A DNA stretch of 64,000 bases. It comes from Rotaria sordida. Its lineage: Eukaryota; Rotifera; Eurotatoria; Philodinida; Philodinidae. Positions 12,501-31,800 of this stretch are shown piece after piece; position 1 is the first letter of the stretch; the number at the start of each line of letters is the position of its first letter. The notes beneath the pieces were generated by a model. It did no database searches. It was not told the DNA's origin and was given only the letters and a program-made list of their open reading frames with translations. Both the position numbers and the translations under genes were made by a program. Location: assembly GCA_905250125.1 (NCBI GenBank), contig CAJNOL010000079.1, positions 232,926 to 296,925 of the forward strand, given 5' to 3'.

Positions 12501-14959
12501 TTGTCTGATTATATTAGTACCATTTGTACGTATAAAAAGAAAATAAAATGAAATTTTGAATTGAATGCGTCAAAATTTCGGCTTTATAATAGCAATTTTC
12601 GAAATCAATTTTAATTAATTGTCTATTATTTACTTATCATGTTATTAGTTTCATTAATCCACTACTTTTTCTAATGCATCTGTACAGCTATTTATAAGAA
12701 GTCATCGATAAAAGACGCCCATGTAATGGACAAAGAGGGAGGGTAAAACATTTCTTGACGTCCAAACCGTTACTATGAATATTTTCCTTTTTTTGTCACA
12801 CAACTTTCGGTCAAATTTGAAGCTTAGTTTGTTTTGGAGAGTACTTTTAAATAGGAAATGACCTGATTGAATCAGTTGAACATGATTATGATGTTGAAAC
12901 AATTGAAGATTATGCTGGATGAATAACTAGTTATTTTCTCAAGCAGCAAAGAGAAGACCCACATCATACTTGGAATCGATCGGATGAATTTCGATCAGAT
13001 TGGATTAGCCAGTTGAAATTCTTAACTTAACCGGCGAAAAAGCGATGCGCTTAATATATCAGTAACTCACAACAAATAACACTGAATAATATCTATACTA
13101 TGGGTTAGCTGACTTTTCAGTAATGATATGACTTCTTTACAATTGATAAGTTTGATCTATTCTAGTTTGAAATAATTATTTAACACAACTGAAAGACATC
13201 TCAATTCGTAAAAGGATACCATTGCTGACAGAAAGATAAGGTGAGCTAAAACGTACGGTTTTTACATTAGATTTCCTATTTTAAGATTTCTTAATATCTA
13301 TATACTATCACAAGCGCATGATATTAGTATTTGGTAAGATCTAGACAGCAGAACGGAATCTTTTCTGATATTTTGTAATGAAAACATGAACTGAAAACTA
13401 CTCCCTATCGAGATTTTATGAACGTCGGTTCAAAGTAGTCTAGAAAAGTGCACTCGAAATTTCGAAGTGAAAAATCTTTAGTTTAGACTGAAATTAACTT
13501 CCAATGTCTGGCTAACTTTTCGTGAGCATAATAATTTTATTTAGCATGATTCGAGACTCTCATCGTATGATGAGAAAGTATTAGCTCAATATTTAGAGCT
13601 CGAATTTCGATTACAACTGAAAATTGTTCAGTTAGAAACTTCCAGGTTCAAACCATGGAAATCGTTAAAAACCAGCAAAATAGTCCAACTTTAGTTTCCA
13701 AAAACAAAAGGTGAAAGACCAGCCAGTTTTAAGAAACTAACCGGACCGGTAACCGGGAGACGGCTAGTGCGATTCTAAGTATGACCTACACCCACACCCT
13801 AGATCCATAGTCACTTCCTCATGGAGAAAAAAGTGAGACTTAAGTACGAATAAAGTACCAAAGTCTCGCTTTTTGTCCCTTGCACTTCCCTCACAAACTA
13901 CATCTCACAATCACATCTGTTACATTGACACTCATGAGCAAGTGTCCTAGCAAGCAACGGTTCGGCTCTCAGAAAAAGCTGGACAGAGCAGAACGAAGGG
14001 TCAAAAATGCGATTTTTATCTGAAAATCCTTTATGGATGATCTCTAAGCTCATAAGATAGGCATGCTATCTTATGATTCAAACATTGTATCAAAACTAGA
14101 TACAACTTTGACTAAAATTTTGATCGTAGTGTATCATCAGCTAACAGAATCTGATTGAGTCTATTACTTCTTAATATCTTTTTGATGATGTTCTTATGAT
14201 ACACTCGAACAATTTAAAACTAGATATTACTAGTCTATTGTAAGATAATACCTTGTGGATAACGATATGCATCTCGTCTTTTAATAGCACGCCATGCCCA
14301 AAATAAAATAACTGATGTTGTAAGATCAACAGCTGAATCAATGACAGAAGAAACAACTGAAAGCGATTTTGAAATAATAGCACCAGCAATTTTTAATATA
14401 AATAAACACTAGAAAAAAATAAATAAATTATTTAGATCTTATTAATGAAAATATTAATTATACATACAATATTAACACCAAGTGAAACTTTAGTTAAAAT
14501 ATGCGACATTTTTTTAATTTTTTCTAATTGTTCTTTATGAGCATCATGTTCTGTTCCATTTTCTGATCCTTGAAGATACAAACGTTCATAAACATCAATA
14601 AGTTCATCTTGATGTTTATAAAATCGTTTAACACGTCGTGGTAAATCTGAATCTTCATCACGTTGACCTCGACGTCTTTCACGTAGATGTTTTAAAGAAT
14701 AATATGAACCATCATCAGATGAATTTGTAGGTTGATTTTCTGTATTCACTACGTCTTGATCTGATGTAGTATCATTTTGCTGTTGTTCATCGATCGTTGT
14801 AGACGATAGATTATTTAAATTAGAATTTTGATCGGTTATTGAATGATTACTTGTTCGTTGTATAGATTTTGATGATTTTGTATGTTGTTCATTTGATGAA
14901 AGTTCATTAATAGAAACTGTGTCTAAATCATGATCATAAGAGACGTTTGTATGATACAT
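9531..14959 (-). CDS. Cation diffusion facilitator, manganese type (SLC30-superfamily/MTP8-11-like)
   Basis: Proton-coupled divalent metal exporter of internal or plasma membranes. Exons in transcript order are 14468-14959, 14252-14408, 10290-10607, 10125-10235, 10010-10068 and 9531-9728, summing to 1335 nt (444 residues plus stop) in one frame. Residues 1-164 form an acidic, Ser/Asn/Gln-rich cytosolic tail ending in a basic helix ([20 protein letters not shown]). Transmembrane segments follow. The metal site is a DxxxD pair in TM2 ([11 protein letters not shown]188/D192) and in TM5 (SSDHRNDV, D305/D309). Zinc CDFs carry HxxxD, so DxxxD points to manganese. The C-terminal domain has the family hallmarks [20 protein letters not shown] and [17 protein letters not shown]. 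The 3.6 kb intron 10608-14251 looks mostly empty; intron 9729-10009 contains a dispersed repeat. Confidence 0.93.
9770..9975 (+). repeat. Dispersed repeat family R1, copy 2 (in a CDF intron)
   Basis: Starts near TTAACCCAATCC, contains GGATTAAAATG, then CATATATCAACAACATCTGT, a run of 12 or so G at about 9906, and ends CACTCCTTTTAGATTGTGTT. The same blocks recur in the same order at 62740-63090, where extra sequence lies between the first two. The TTAACCC start resembles the piggyBac-like ends elsewhere in the window, but no matching opposite end was found. Confidence 0.65.
11950..12088 (+). CDS. Possible small acidic open frame nested in the CDF intron
   Basis: A plus-strand frame from the ATG at about 11949 encodes about 46 residues with a non-random, acidic, Ser/Asn-rich composition (for example [19 protein letters not shown]) and ends EIGPSDM. 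It is followed within about 70 bp by AATAAA-like repeats (AAATAAAATAAAATAA). An in-frame upstream ATG at 11900 would add hydrophobic sequence. No family is recognised. It could be chance, a relic or a nested micro-gene; transcription evidence would decide. Confidence 0.2.
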
Positions 14960-16369
14960 ATTACCTTTGCTATGTAGTCAATAAATAAAGCGTATAAGTG
15001 TTCGATTGATGATAATGTATATTAACTTTGCTTTTTTGTTCTTTCGTTACACTTCAATAATTCAAATCTTCGAGGTATTGATTATCTCACAGATATGTTT
15101 TTTTTTGGTATTTTGAGAAGGAAAATTTTTTTAGAAACAATAGGATGATTTTATACATTACACTTTAAAGTTTTATTTTCTTGGAGGTAACTATTGTATG
15201 AAATTGAAATCATCAATTCTGTCTTCTTCATTATAAACTTAATGCATAAATATATAGCTTATGGATGATTTTGTTTTTATTTTTTTTATTTCAAGTCAAA
15301 AAGGTTATCTGATCGAGCATATTGATAATGATCATTTCATTTTGTCTTTCTTACTTTAATGAGAATATTATTTTGGCAGATAAAAATAACAACAATGAAT
15401 CATTGGAGAAAGTAACGATATAATGTTAAACATATGATCAGTGATTTAAAAAATTATCACATTGATCAAATATTTGTATAAAAGATTTTTGTATGATTCA
15501 TTTTTGTACTCAATTCGATCATTCTTTTTCTCTTTTGATATGGATGTACTTTGCATAACGAGAGAAGGTAAAATATGGCCTCGTCAAATGTTTTTTTTTC
15601 TCCTCGCTTAATTATTGCTTTAATTGTAAAAGTACAAAACAATACTTAAACAACAAGAGACATATATTTTCTTCAGCAAGAATCCATTAAAAATAAAAAT
15701 AATCACTATGTATGAAAATAAGTATTATGTCTTTTGACTAATTCAAATGTCTATATTAATAAAAAGAAAAAAAAATGTAGTTTTTTTCGATCAATTAATT
15801 TTTTATTTTATATGTATAATAAGAGAAAGTATTCGACCTTAAAATATTATTATCACCTTGTCTTAAATCCAAAAAACAATAAACAAATAATGATAAATAA
15901 GATTAAATAAAAAAAATTATATTTTTTTTTTCGTTTTATTATTGATTTTTGACTTAATCTCAAAATACATACCTATTTTTATACATAATTATTATACAAA
16001 GTAAAATATAAAATTTGAATATATTTATTTATGATTGGTAAATTTGATATTGAAAATAAATTTTGTTACTCTACATTGATCGTACTGATTTCATAGTGTT
16101 GTTAGTGTCATATTATTCCTAATGTTTCATCTAATTACATATAATGTTAAAACATAATATTATCTTCAGGATTGTCAAATCTTCTGAAAATTCGAGAAAG
16201 TTGCTGCAAAGATACACCAATGAATAACATTGTAAACCTACTGTCTCTTTAGATTTCACTTTCAATACAATAGAAAGATATAACATGAAATTCTGCACAT
16301 TTTTGTCAGTTTATTTTGTTTTTGGTGAATAAAAATAAAATATTTTTTTCGTGGACTAAATAGTCTTAT
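14960..16369. other. Non-coding stretch upstream of the CDF gene
   Basis: Very AT-rich with many poly-A/T tracts. It likely holds the promoter of the CDF gene near 14960-15100, but no unambiguous element is visible, and no open frame with a family signature was found on either strand. Confidence 0.5.
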
Positions 16370-18755
16370 GAGATCTATCACTTTCGGATGTTTCGAATAG
16401 TAACTGTGATATCCGTAAATTTTTCTATTATAAACCAATATGAAAAGTGATAGCAGAGATTCATGCTATTTTTCATGCTTTACAAAATGACATATCAATC
16501 GTATTCATCGATTGGTTTATGTGAGATCAGACAGATATGATTGATACGATTTCCATATCACATTGACAAATTTTCATACTTTTGTAGAATACTATTGTAT
16601 TTAAAGATCAAATTAGTTCTAAAAATCTTTATGGCCAAAAATTGCATCGTCTCACGTTCTACAAATCTATATAGTCATAAGGTCCATTTTTATTGAAAAA
16701 TTGTAAGAACTGATGGAATCAAAAATGTTTTACTTATAACCGATGAGATGTTCAAATGTTGTATAATATAGAATTGGAAAGATCAATCTACGATTATACC
16801 AGCGGTAAACTATGCGGATTTTCACAATTGGGTGAAACGATATATTAAAAATAGCCAGAGGTTTGATTAAAACCCTTAAAAAAGTCCGAGCATTGTCAAA
16901 AAATCACTTTTTCAGAAAGCGAATGGTTAGATACCCCAATATACACTCTCATGATCATTATGACTTTGAGTCATGTCCCTGATAAAAGCAAGGTTTTTAT
17001 CATGAAACACGATTTTTCATCTGAAAAAATCGTTTTTGTCAAAAAAAAGTTGGTTTTTGTTCGGTGACGCATCTCTAATGATATTCTACCACAGTAAAAG
17101 ATAAACTCAAATATATATATATATTTTGTTTGAAAGCTCATTTTTTCAACAAAAATGACCTTCACCAAAAAAAATTGCTTTCCTTTGAACAAAATTTGGC
17201 TTTTCTCATAAAATTTCTCAGTTTTATTAAGGATTTTTTGGCTTAATGTCTGAATTAAGATGAGGAAAAGACGAAAATAGAAAAAAAGAACAACGCGAAA
17301 TACTAGACCACAGTGTCTTCTGTTAAATAAAGAAAAAAGAATAAACTTTTTCAGTCGAGTTAGCTGAACGCCATTGGGAATACGATAGATACCAAAAATG
17401 AATATTATAAATATAATAAAATTACCTTAGTTCCCACTAACAACAAGATACAAAGCTGAAATTTCTTTTTAGATGCAACTTGACATCCCACAATATTTTC
17501 ATAAAGTTTCAACTCAGTATGATTCGTTATCAACAAAAAGATTATACTATCGATTAACAGTCATGATTTTGCCATTCTTTTTCTTTCGAAGAAATCGCTT
17601 TCTCAAAAATAATAGCCGTCAACAATCTCAAAAAATGAAATATAATCTAATTTGAAAGTATTATAAAAGTAGATGTCGATCATTCTTCTATTGAATATTG
17701 ATCTAATTTCAACATCAGCAAACTTTTTTGTGTCTCGAATCCTATTTATTTCGTTTAGTCTGAAAGGTAGCCAGCTGAACAAAGTGCAGTGGCCAATTTC
17801 TTTCGTTTCACTCGCTTAGTTGCTATTACAATTTTTTTCTTCTTTTCGACGCCTTAGTCACGACTGAAGCAGCCACTCGTTCTCCACACTTAACGATCGT
17901 TTCGAAGCACCGATACCATGAGAATATGACAAGTGCACATCTGAAATCTGCCTTGTCAAAAAATCGATTTTGTTCGGGTGCTATAAAAAATGCGAAAAAC
18001 GATAATCAACAGTTGAGAATTTCCTCATATGTTCATGCATGACTCAATCTGAAAAAGGCCATTGATATTTCAGATGCTGTATGCAATAGTTTCCTTAACT
18101 GCAATTCATCATAATTTCCTTTAGAAAAGTCTAAGATTCAGGAATAGCAAATGTCCTATAGGATCGGGTTCTGACATTTTTTTTGGATTCATGCAGTCAG
18201 TCGTCTTTTCTACGTGGGCTTTACATGAGTGATAGTGTAGTTCTTTGTCTGTTCTCTTTTCTGTTATTTATTTGAATATTAAGATATTTATTAGAAATCA
18301 AAAAAAAAAATAAAGTGTTCGACATGTTTTGATATAAGCATTAAAAAATTTCTGGGTATTTGTTTTTTTTTTCTATATTATCTCGCCCTGAAAATTTTCT
18401 GGACAAACGAGATTTTTTTGGGATTCAAGACTTTTTCACAGCACTCTACTAAATAGATTTATAGAGCGTGAGACGATGTAGTTTTTTTTATCATAAAGAT
18501 TTTTAGTACTAATTTGGTTTTTTAAATACAATAGTATCCAACAAAATTATAAAAATTTGTCTATGCGATATGAGAATCATATCAATGATCTCTATTTGAT
18601 TCTGCACAAACCAACCAATGAATACGATTTATATGTCATTTTGTAAAGTATGAAAAACTGCATTAATTTATGCTTTCACTTTTCATTATGAGTTTATAAT
18701 AGAAAAATTACGGATACCATAGTTATTATTCGAAATATTCAAAAGTGATAGACTC
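16370..18755. mobile_element. Long-TIR transposon or foldback element B (about 2.4 kb)
   Basis: The arms 16370-16690 and 18440-18755 are inverted copies about 310 bp long. The left begins AGATCTATCACTTTCGGATG, and the right ends with the inverse of GAGTCTATCACTTTTGAAT. Internal shared blocks include the inverted pairs around 16440 and 18690 (CCGTAAATTTTTCTATTATA), 16500 and 18610, and 16650 and 18480 (ATCGTCTCACG). The 1.7 kb centre has no recognisable transposase, only short frames at 16971-17192 and 17473-17655, so it is probably non-autonomous or decayed. The target duplication could not be defined. Confidence 0.7.
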
Positions 18756-20957
18756 CACCCATGTAAAAAAAACTATGAGAAAAATCAGATTAAACCGATT
18801 AAAATTAGTCATAGTCGGTTATAATTAATACAACAGTTTATTACCCATTACATTGATTAAAACCAATTGAAGTCGATGTTTACCTGTTGTAAATCAATCA
18901 GAAATTAACTAACAATTAATTCAAACAAACTATAATGTTTTAAGATCAATATCAGACAGATATCATCAAGACATCAATTGCTTCGAGCACAGATAATTTT
19001 CATTGAGTAAAATTGCTTGTTTTTTAATTTTCAAGAAAATGTTACCTAAAATATTAATTACAATTCTCTGAAGTTTGTACTGCCCATTTTTTCTTCAGAA
19101 GAAGCATATACCTTCCTTTCATTCAAAACTAATTGGAAGTCTATTCCTTCTTGGAGCAAAGAAATTAGTCTTAGAGATAGAAAGTAAGTTTATGACATTC
19201 CATTTGAATAAGTAAAAAAAAACAGAGACAATTAAAATAAGTGTGGGATTTAGGATATAGCTGCAGGTGAAGAGAAGACGCACTCACACTCACATCTGAA
19301 CGAAAACTTCGTCAATCCTCATATCCTTCATACGTCAACATCGAAATGAGATTTCATTCCGATTGAAATAAGAGGTTTTATTGAAAAAAGCGTTTTCTTT
19401 GAAAGTCCAACTGGCACAACTTATTTTCTTTGATTTCTAACTCTTGAACATTGTTCTTAACACATTAAAAGATGTTTACACGTGAGGGTTTGAAATAAAT
19501 CATTTTGAACAGAAAAGAGAAAATGTAACAAGTATCTAACTATAAATATATTGCTCTGAGTTTTTTTAGAATTCGCATTTTCAGTTTTTAAAAAACAATT
19601 AGCTTTTGCTCTATTAAAATCAATAGTCTTCTATTTACTGTTATTATTTGATTAACTTTTTCTTTTACAATGAAATGAAATCAATAAGTAATGATGAAAA
19701 ATAAATTTTTTCCAAATAATTTCTAATTAATTATCAAAAATCAATAAGGATATATTACTGACAATGATAATTTATTTTAATCTGTACTTTTTTTTTTGAA
19801 AATAAAGTTACTAGGCTTTGGCTTCGATTAATTATTCTGGTTAGTACAAATTGAATTATTCATACTTGGGTTTTCTACTTTATTCTTTTTTCCACATAGG
19901 GTATCACTGCAATTCTTATAACCGAATCAGAAATCAAATGAATTCCAATAGATTATAGTTAGCGTTATCTGATTTTAGACGATATTTAGCTAAACGTTCT
20001 AATTGATTACAAAGGCTTGTTAGCGCAGCTCTTTTTAGGTTGAACGTTGAAACTCACATGTTAACTAGTATATGATTTAGTATATCGTTTTTATGTAATG
20101 AAATATACTCTAAAGTTTGATGAATATTCTTTGAAGTAATATACAATGCAACGAAGATTTCTTTCTCAATATCAGTTCCATTTTGTGGAATAGAAAGAAA
20201 AAAATATATGAACGATGTTAAACAAAGATACCATATTACGTTTCACGTCTTTCTTGAAGTTGTAACTGACACACATTTCTTTCTCGTCATCTGTATTCAT
20301 GACACAGAATGGAATAGTAGAACGTTTGTGGATGAGCCAAATTCAATTTCTTTTTTTTCTTTTATAATAATGTTACTTGTTTAATAGAAAAGAAGACACA
20401 TAATCAAATCGCCAACTGAATGGTCATCATTTTGTGTGTTTAATCTAGAATAGTATCTATTTTGCATAACATTGCATCTGTATCTCAAATAATTGTACCT
20501 TTGAAGGAAGTAATAGAGGGTAGATTAATCATGAATGTCATTAAGAGTATGAAGATCTTGTGTCCTTCTCAAACAAAACTGAAAGCCAATTGATATTCAA
20601 TCGTTAGTTGATGTTATTTCATTTGAGAAAACGTTNNNNNNNNNNNNNNNNNNNNNNNNNNNNNNNNNNNNNNNNNNNNNNNNNNNNNNNNNNNNNNNNN
20701 NNNNNNNNNNNNNNNNNNNNNNNNNNNNNNNNNNNTCTGGATAATAAAAATTGCATGTAATTCATTAAAATCAATCGGTAAAGAGTAACAAATCTATTTA
20801 AGTTTGACATGATAATTATTAAAGGAATCATCATCATTAGATGTTTCGACTAACTGAATCACTCAAACATGATTTGCATTCATAGATTTGGCATAAATTA
20901 ATCATCTTTGATGATTATTGGCATTTCGCGTACCAAGGATTGATGTAATTTCATTTA
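18756..20957. other. Gene-free stretch with an assembly gap
   Basis: AT-rich sequence with a run of 100 N at 20636-20735. A short minus-strand frame near 19950-20040 reads LTSLCNQLERLAKYRLKSDN and might be a relic exon, but it has no supporting neighbours. Nothing else was recognised. Confidence 0.4.
20636..20735. other. Assembly gap (100 N)
   Basis: Exactly 100 N, a conventional scaffold-gap size, so the true distance is unknown. An open frame called across it is an artefact. Confidence 0.99.
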
Positions 20958-21427
20958 CCCTTTCGCGACGATGTGGCCCACCAGTGAGTTACACTATATT
21001 TTAAAACTAACGAGTGATCCAGAATAAATGACCGCACTTTACATTTCATATTTTAACCTCTAACTACATTTTATTCAAAAAAACAGCATATATCATAAGA
21101 TGCAGCGTGAAAAACTCTACAATCTGCATAATAAAGCTTATTTTAATTGTGTAATTTTTGTTTTCAAAAAAAGCAAAATCCTGTGCAATCAATTTTCGCA
21201 ACCTCACAAATTGGTCACACACAGTTTTGGTTTTTTTTTGAAAACAAAAAGTGCACGAATGAAATAAGCTTTACTATGTAGATTATAGAGGTTTTCATGC
21301 TGCCTCTTATGATAGATTTTGTTTTCCAATAAAACATATTTAGAGATTAAAATATGAAATGCGAAATTCGGTCATTTATTCTGAGTCACCTGTTACTTTC
21401 TATGAAAATCGAATTGCCGCGAAAGGG
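20958..21427. mobile_element. piggyBac-like MITE C (470 bp)
   Basis: A near-complete palindrome. The left end CCCTTTCGCGACGAT and the right end (inverse CCCTTTCGCGGCAAT) are flanked by TTTA on the left and TTAA on the right, consistent with a TTAA target duplication with one substitution. Inverted blocks continue inward (AGAATAAATGACCG, TTCATATTTTAA, TATCATAAGA, TTTGTTTTCAAAAAA). The 5'-CCC end plus TTAA target is the piggyBac pattern. No coding sequence. Confidence 0.8.
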
Positions 21428-21431
21428 TTAA

Positions 21432-22196
21432 TAATGATCAACGTTACTGACAAAGTATTAAAATGTTACTTTTTTTAGGATTGTTTTCGATATGATTGAA
21501 TTCTTAGGAGTTCTTTAGTGTATAAAACAATTTCAGATACCTGCTGAAGTACTAATCACGACAAGAGAAACTATTCCCTCATTGTTACTAGTACACATAT
21601 TAGTGCCTGAATTCTACAAGCTTGCCGTTTGTTTGCTTCTTTCTTTGATTTTGACATTCCAAATAATATTATGCACTATGCAAGTCTCTTATTTTTGTCC
21701 AAGTAACTATAAGTATCGACCGTATTAAAATAATTGATGTATATATGTGATTCTTGTCTTATAGTTCATCTTAGGATTTGAAACTTAAGGTTGAAATGTC
21801 TATAAGAAAAAAAGTATTCCTGTGGATATTTTGTCTAGTGGTACATGCTAGACTGATTAAAGGACTGAATTTGATGAGAAACATTCTTATCAGAACACAA
21901 AACGTAGAAAGGCCTATGGTATGCTAAGACTCTGGAATTCGGAATTAGCGCAGTGAACTGCATACAGTCATGTGTGTTTCTACCAAAAAGAGATTGATCT
22001 TTTAGGGAACTTTCCTCATAAGTCAAAACTCAAACACAAAAAGAAAATGTAATTTTTTTTTAATTAATTTTATTCATCACTATTTATTCGTTATTTTTGG
22101 ATTTAACATAAGATGATAGTCATGTTGTAAGATCGAAAATTTCGTCTTGTTATACATATAAGATAAAAAATAAAATTGATTCAAAGAAAAAAGTGA
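21432..22196. other. Intergenic stretch downstream of the ERMARD homologue
   Basis: I see no gene. A minus-strand frame at 21835-22026 has no family signature. The last 150 bp before the ERMARD stop codon are AT-rich and would hold its 3' UTR and polyadenylation signal. Confidence 0.4.
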
Positions 22197-27739
<5,543 letters not shown>

Positions 27740-27982
27740 ATCTATAATAAAACGCATAAAAAAACAAACTTTGATCATCTTCTAAATATAATATACAATA
27801 ACTAATCAGACAAAATTGTTTTTTCGTTCATTCAAAAACGAATTAACTTAATAAATCATTAAAATTGATTTTATATCAACCAAGTTCAAATGCGAAAAGA
27901 GAAATAATAACAGCTTTCATTGCTCATTGAATTTTGATATGTAATATGATCGTTTGATAAAGATGATTGCTCTCGTCAAAAC

Positions 27983-28315
27983 CGAATTCTCTATACCTTA
28001 TTCCGTTCAGGAGTTACTTGTAGTTTCTCAAGATCCCTGAAATCGGTCAAACAATCTCCTACCAGACTACCATAGCTCAGCACAAAGGTAATCGACCACA
28101 CTGAGTCGAATGATAATGGGTTTTTCTAATTTCGAAGCTGTTATGCCAGCATTTCCGATATTGTCACAGAAAAAAAAACATGATCGTTCAGCTCATAGTG
28201 GTCGATTACGCCTGTCCTGAGCCATGATAACTTGGTTAGAGATCGTTTGGTCGATTTCAGAAGTTTTGAGAAAATGCTCACAACTCTAGGACGAAACAAG
28301 TGATAGAGAGTTCGA
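27983..28315. mobile_element. Hairpin MITE E upstream of the ERMARD homologue
   Basis: An imperfect palindrome of about 330 bp. The left arm (TGAAATCGGTCAAACAATCTC, then CATAGCTCAGCAC and GTAATCGACCAC) is repeated inverted in the right arm. It starts about 240 bp upstream of the ERMARD ATG, so it could overlap that promoter. No coding sequence. Confidence 0.75.
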
Positions 28316-28825
28316 CCTTATGTAGATAGAAAGAAAACAATGTTCTTTATCGAATGGTCATAATACAAGTCAAAATTCAACAAAAAATGGCTTCAAAATG
28401 TTATTTTGAAAGTCTTCGCCAAGAATTCACCTGATTTGCCAATAGCTGACTAATCAAATTTTAACCTATTTTTATTAAAAAAAAATATTCTTCTCTCTGT
28501 CTGAAAACCGTAGGTTTCTATTGGGCTCTATCAAAATTTATTGAAAAAATGATCATTTGCCTTATATTTTGGCGTCGATAATAATATGCGGAATACAAAT
28601 AATCATAACTGATTTTTTTTTCTTTTTCTATATTAATTTTGAATAACAATATCAAATAGTTTACGGAATTATGAAGTATCTGATAGATAAGAAATATAAT
28701 GTCGAAAGACCAAGACGATCTGATCTTAATAACAAAAGAAAAAACATCTATTGTATAAAACAAAAAGAGCATTTCGATAATTAAATTCAAATAAAAGAAA
28801 AAAACAAACAAACAAGAATATATTA

Positions 28826-31800
28826 TTACAATGAATTATCATCTTTTTGATGCCATTTAGCAAAACGTGGAATAATTGTTTTCCATTGTTTAAAATTTTT
28901 TTCTGTTATATCAGATTGAATTGGTTGAAATATTTTTTTTACAGTAATAATCTTTTGAAAATGTTCATAATCATCAATTAAACCACAACCATATGCAGCT
29001 AAAAATCCAGCTCCTATACCTGATGCATAATCAAATGCATGACAACGTTGAATAGGTATTTGTGTTAAATTTGCTATAATTTGACATATAAAGTCACATG
29101 TTGATACTCCACCAGCTATACGTATAAATTTTAAATTTTCTTCACCTTGATATTTATTAAAATCATGTTGTACAAATGTAAATAATTCATAAACAACAAA
29201 TGCAATTGATTGAAGTATTGATCGAAGTAAATCATCACGTGTTGTTTGACAATTAATACCAATAAAACCAGATCCACAATAGGGATCATTATTATGACCA
29301 CCAAATGCAGGAAGAAAAAATACTCGAGCAAGTTTAATATCAGTCGATATGTTGTTTAGTTCAGAATAATCATTAAAAAATCCAGCTTGTCGAGCCCAAT
29401 TAAGAACATTTGCACATCCACTATGATATGCATGAAGAAAATGAATATTTTCTTCAGGATTTGAAAGATCTGAATAGGCTACAAGTGGATATATACCATC
29501 AGTACAAGCACTAACTTTATCAGTTAAAATATTAACAAATGCACCAGTACCTAATGTAAGTAAACATTCACCAAGATGACAGACACATTGACCAAACATA
29601 CTTGCTTGAACATCACCAACAACAGCAGTTATTGGTATAGCACGACCTTTTCAATAAAATATTATAGATAGATGATTTTTGTGGCTAGATATATACAAAA
29701 TCAATTTTGGTTCTAGTTTTGCTTGTTTAGCAAAAACGAAAATTTAATTGGAATAAAAACAAAAACTCTGAATGATGTAAATACGTATTTACTAATGAAT
29801 GAATATTGAAAAGAGAATGATAGAAGAATTCATGCATTTCTAAACTTCCTAAAGTCTTGAAAATAATTCTTACAGCACTATATAGAATATTTACGAATCT
29901 CAGTCATTTGAACTTTATTGTTTTATAAACGTAACGTTAGATCTGACTTTTTCCTTCTTTGCATATATCTAATAAATACATAGTCGAGTACATATGAATA
30001 CTTGTTGTCCATATTGATAAAACCTATTTATAATAATTATTATATTGAACCGTGTTCTATTCAGATATAATTCAGAAATACATTAAATTGATAAGATTAA
30101 CCAATCCTACTCATGAAGGAATGTTTTCAAGTGATTTCTTACCAAAAGTTACTGAATTATCCATTTATCGGCCATGCTATTTCCAAATATGATCATAAGA
30201 AATTTCTTTAGATCTTTAAATGTTGATTTTCTAGAAAACCAGTTTTTCAAACGAATAAATATTTTAACAAAATCGTTTTAGATCTACTCAAATTATAGAG
30301 CATATCGAGGTGTCTATAAGGCAATAATCTTTTCTGTTTTCTGACAATGAATTTTTAGATAAAATAATATTATCTTAAAGATTTTTGCATTAAAAGTATG
30401 AATTGAAATAGATATTTTCTGAAAAAATTATTGTTTTTTAGGCAATCTGATATACGCTGTAATCTGAATGGTTCCAAAATACTTTTTAGTGAAAAGTTTG
30501 TTAGTTTGAAAAACCACCATACGATGACCTAAGAAAATGTCTTATAGTTATATTCGACATCAACATGATCAATAACCTACAATTTCCAAGCTTTCAATGA
30601 GAAAGAGATTGATTAGTTGAAAATGTTTCCTCGTCAGTTGACAATTAATTTAATAGACTAACTAGAAACTAGCAGAACTCTTCTAGAGTCCATATTTTTC
30701 AGATTATTTTGTGAAAAACTTTTCGTAAGTCCATATGTTCATATTTATTCTTCAATTCTGAAACATGCAGGTAAAAGAATGAATATAACTATACTCCAAT
30801 CAAAGTCTCATCTAAAGAGCTAGATATTTTCTTATATAAATATTTTATACTAATGTACCGATAATCACATAACTTTCTTACTATATTTTTATTGTTTTTT
30901 TTTCTTTGCTCACTTTTCTCTGTATGATTCATTCTTTCTTATATAAGTATTTGTTATATGTGAAGTAGATATAACTGAATTTATGAAGTAGTAACAAAGA
31001 GATTCATTTGAATTCTATTACAATTCGGAATACAAAAAAAAATCGAACTTTCAAATTCCGAAGACTATCATCAAAGTTCATGTATATAAGCACATTAATT
31101 GTAAGAGAAAATTAATCCAATGCAAATAAATTACTTTCTATATATAATCATACAGAGCACTTGTCACTTACCGAAAAAACTTGGATCACATTTTCCGAAT
31201 TGTCCAAAAGTTGGTTTAATGGTTGGTAATAATTTCATTGAAATACCTAAATTTTTACAAACTAATCCTGACCATTGTGATTTAAATGGATCATAAAGTC
31301 CTGTTGAACTTGCACATGATACATCAGTTACATATTCTTGTCCACCAGTTAATTTCCATATAATCCATGTATCAATACAACCAAATAATAATCGATTTTG
31401 ACGTGCATATTGTACTAAATGAGGTTTTTTTTCAAATAACCATAATAATTTAAATGCAATCATTTGTGTACGAAATTCAAGATTTGATAATGTTGATAGA
31501 CGTGCTGTTTGAATAACTGGATAAATTATTTTTGATGCATGACGTATTGTTTTCCATGTTAATGATGAATTTGTTGCTAAAGTTTGTAAACTTGATCTTG
31601 AATCATTCCATAAAATAATATTTGAATATGTTTCACCTGTTTTACGATCCCATAATATAACAGAATTTCTTAATGTTGATATACCTAAACATGTTATATC
31701 ATCAATTGTTAATGGATGTGCATGTTCAATTGTTTCACGTATAACATAAAGAAATTTTGACCAAAATTCTTCAGGTTCAAATTCATAACCATGTGCTTCA

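Noticed and set aside
12702..12902. 66-codon minus-strand frame in the CDF intron
   Set aside because: No family signature, in a 3.6 kb intron with frequent chance frames.
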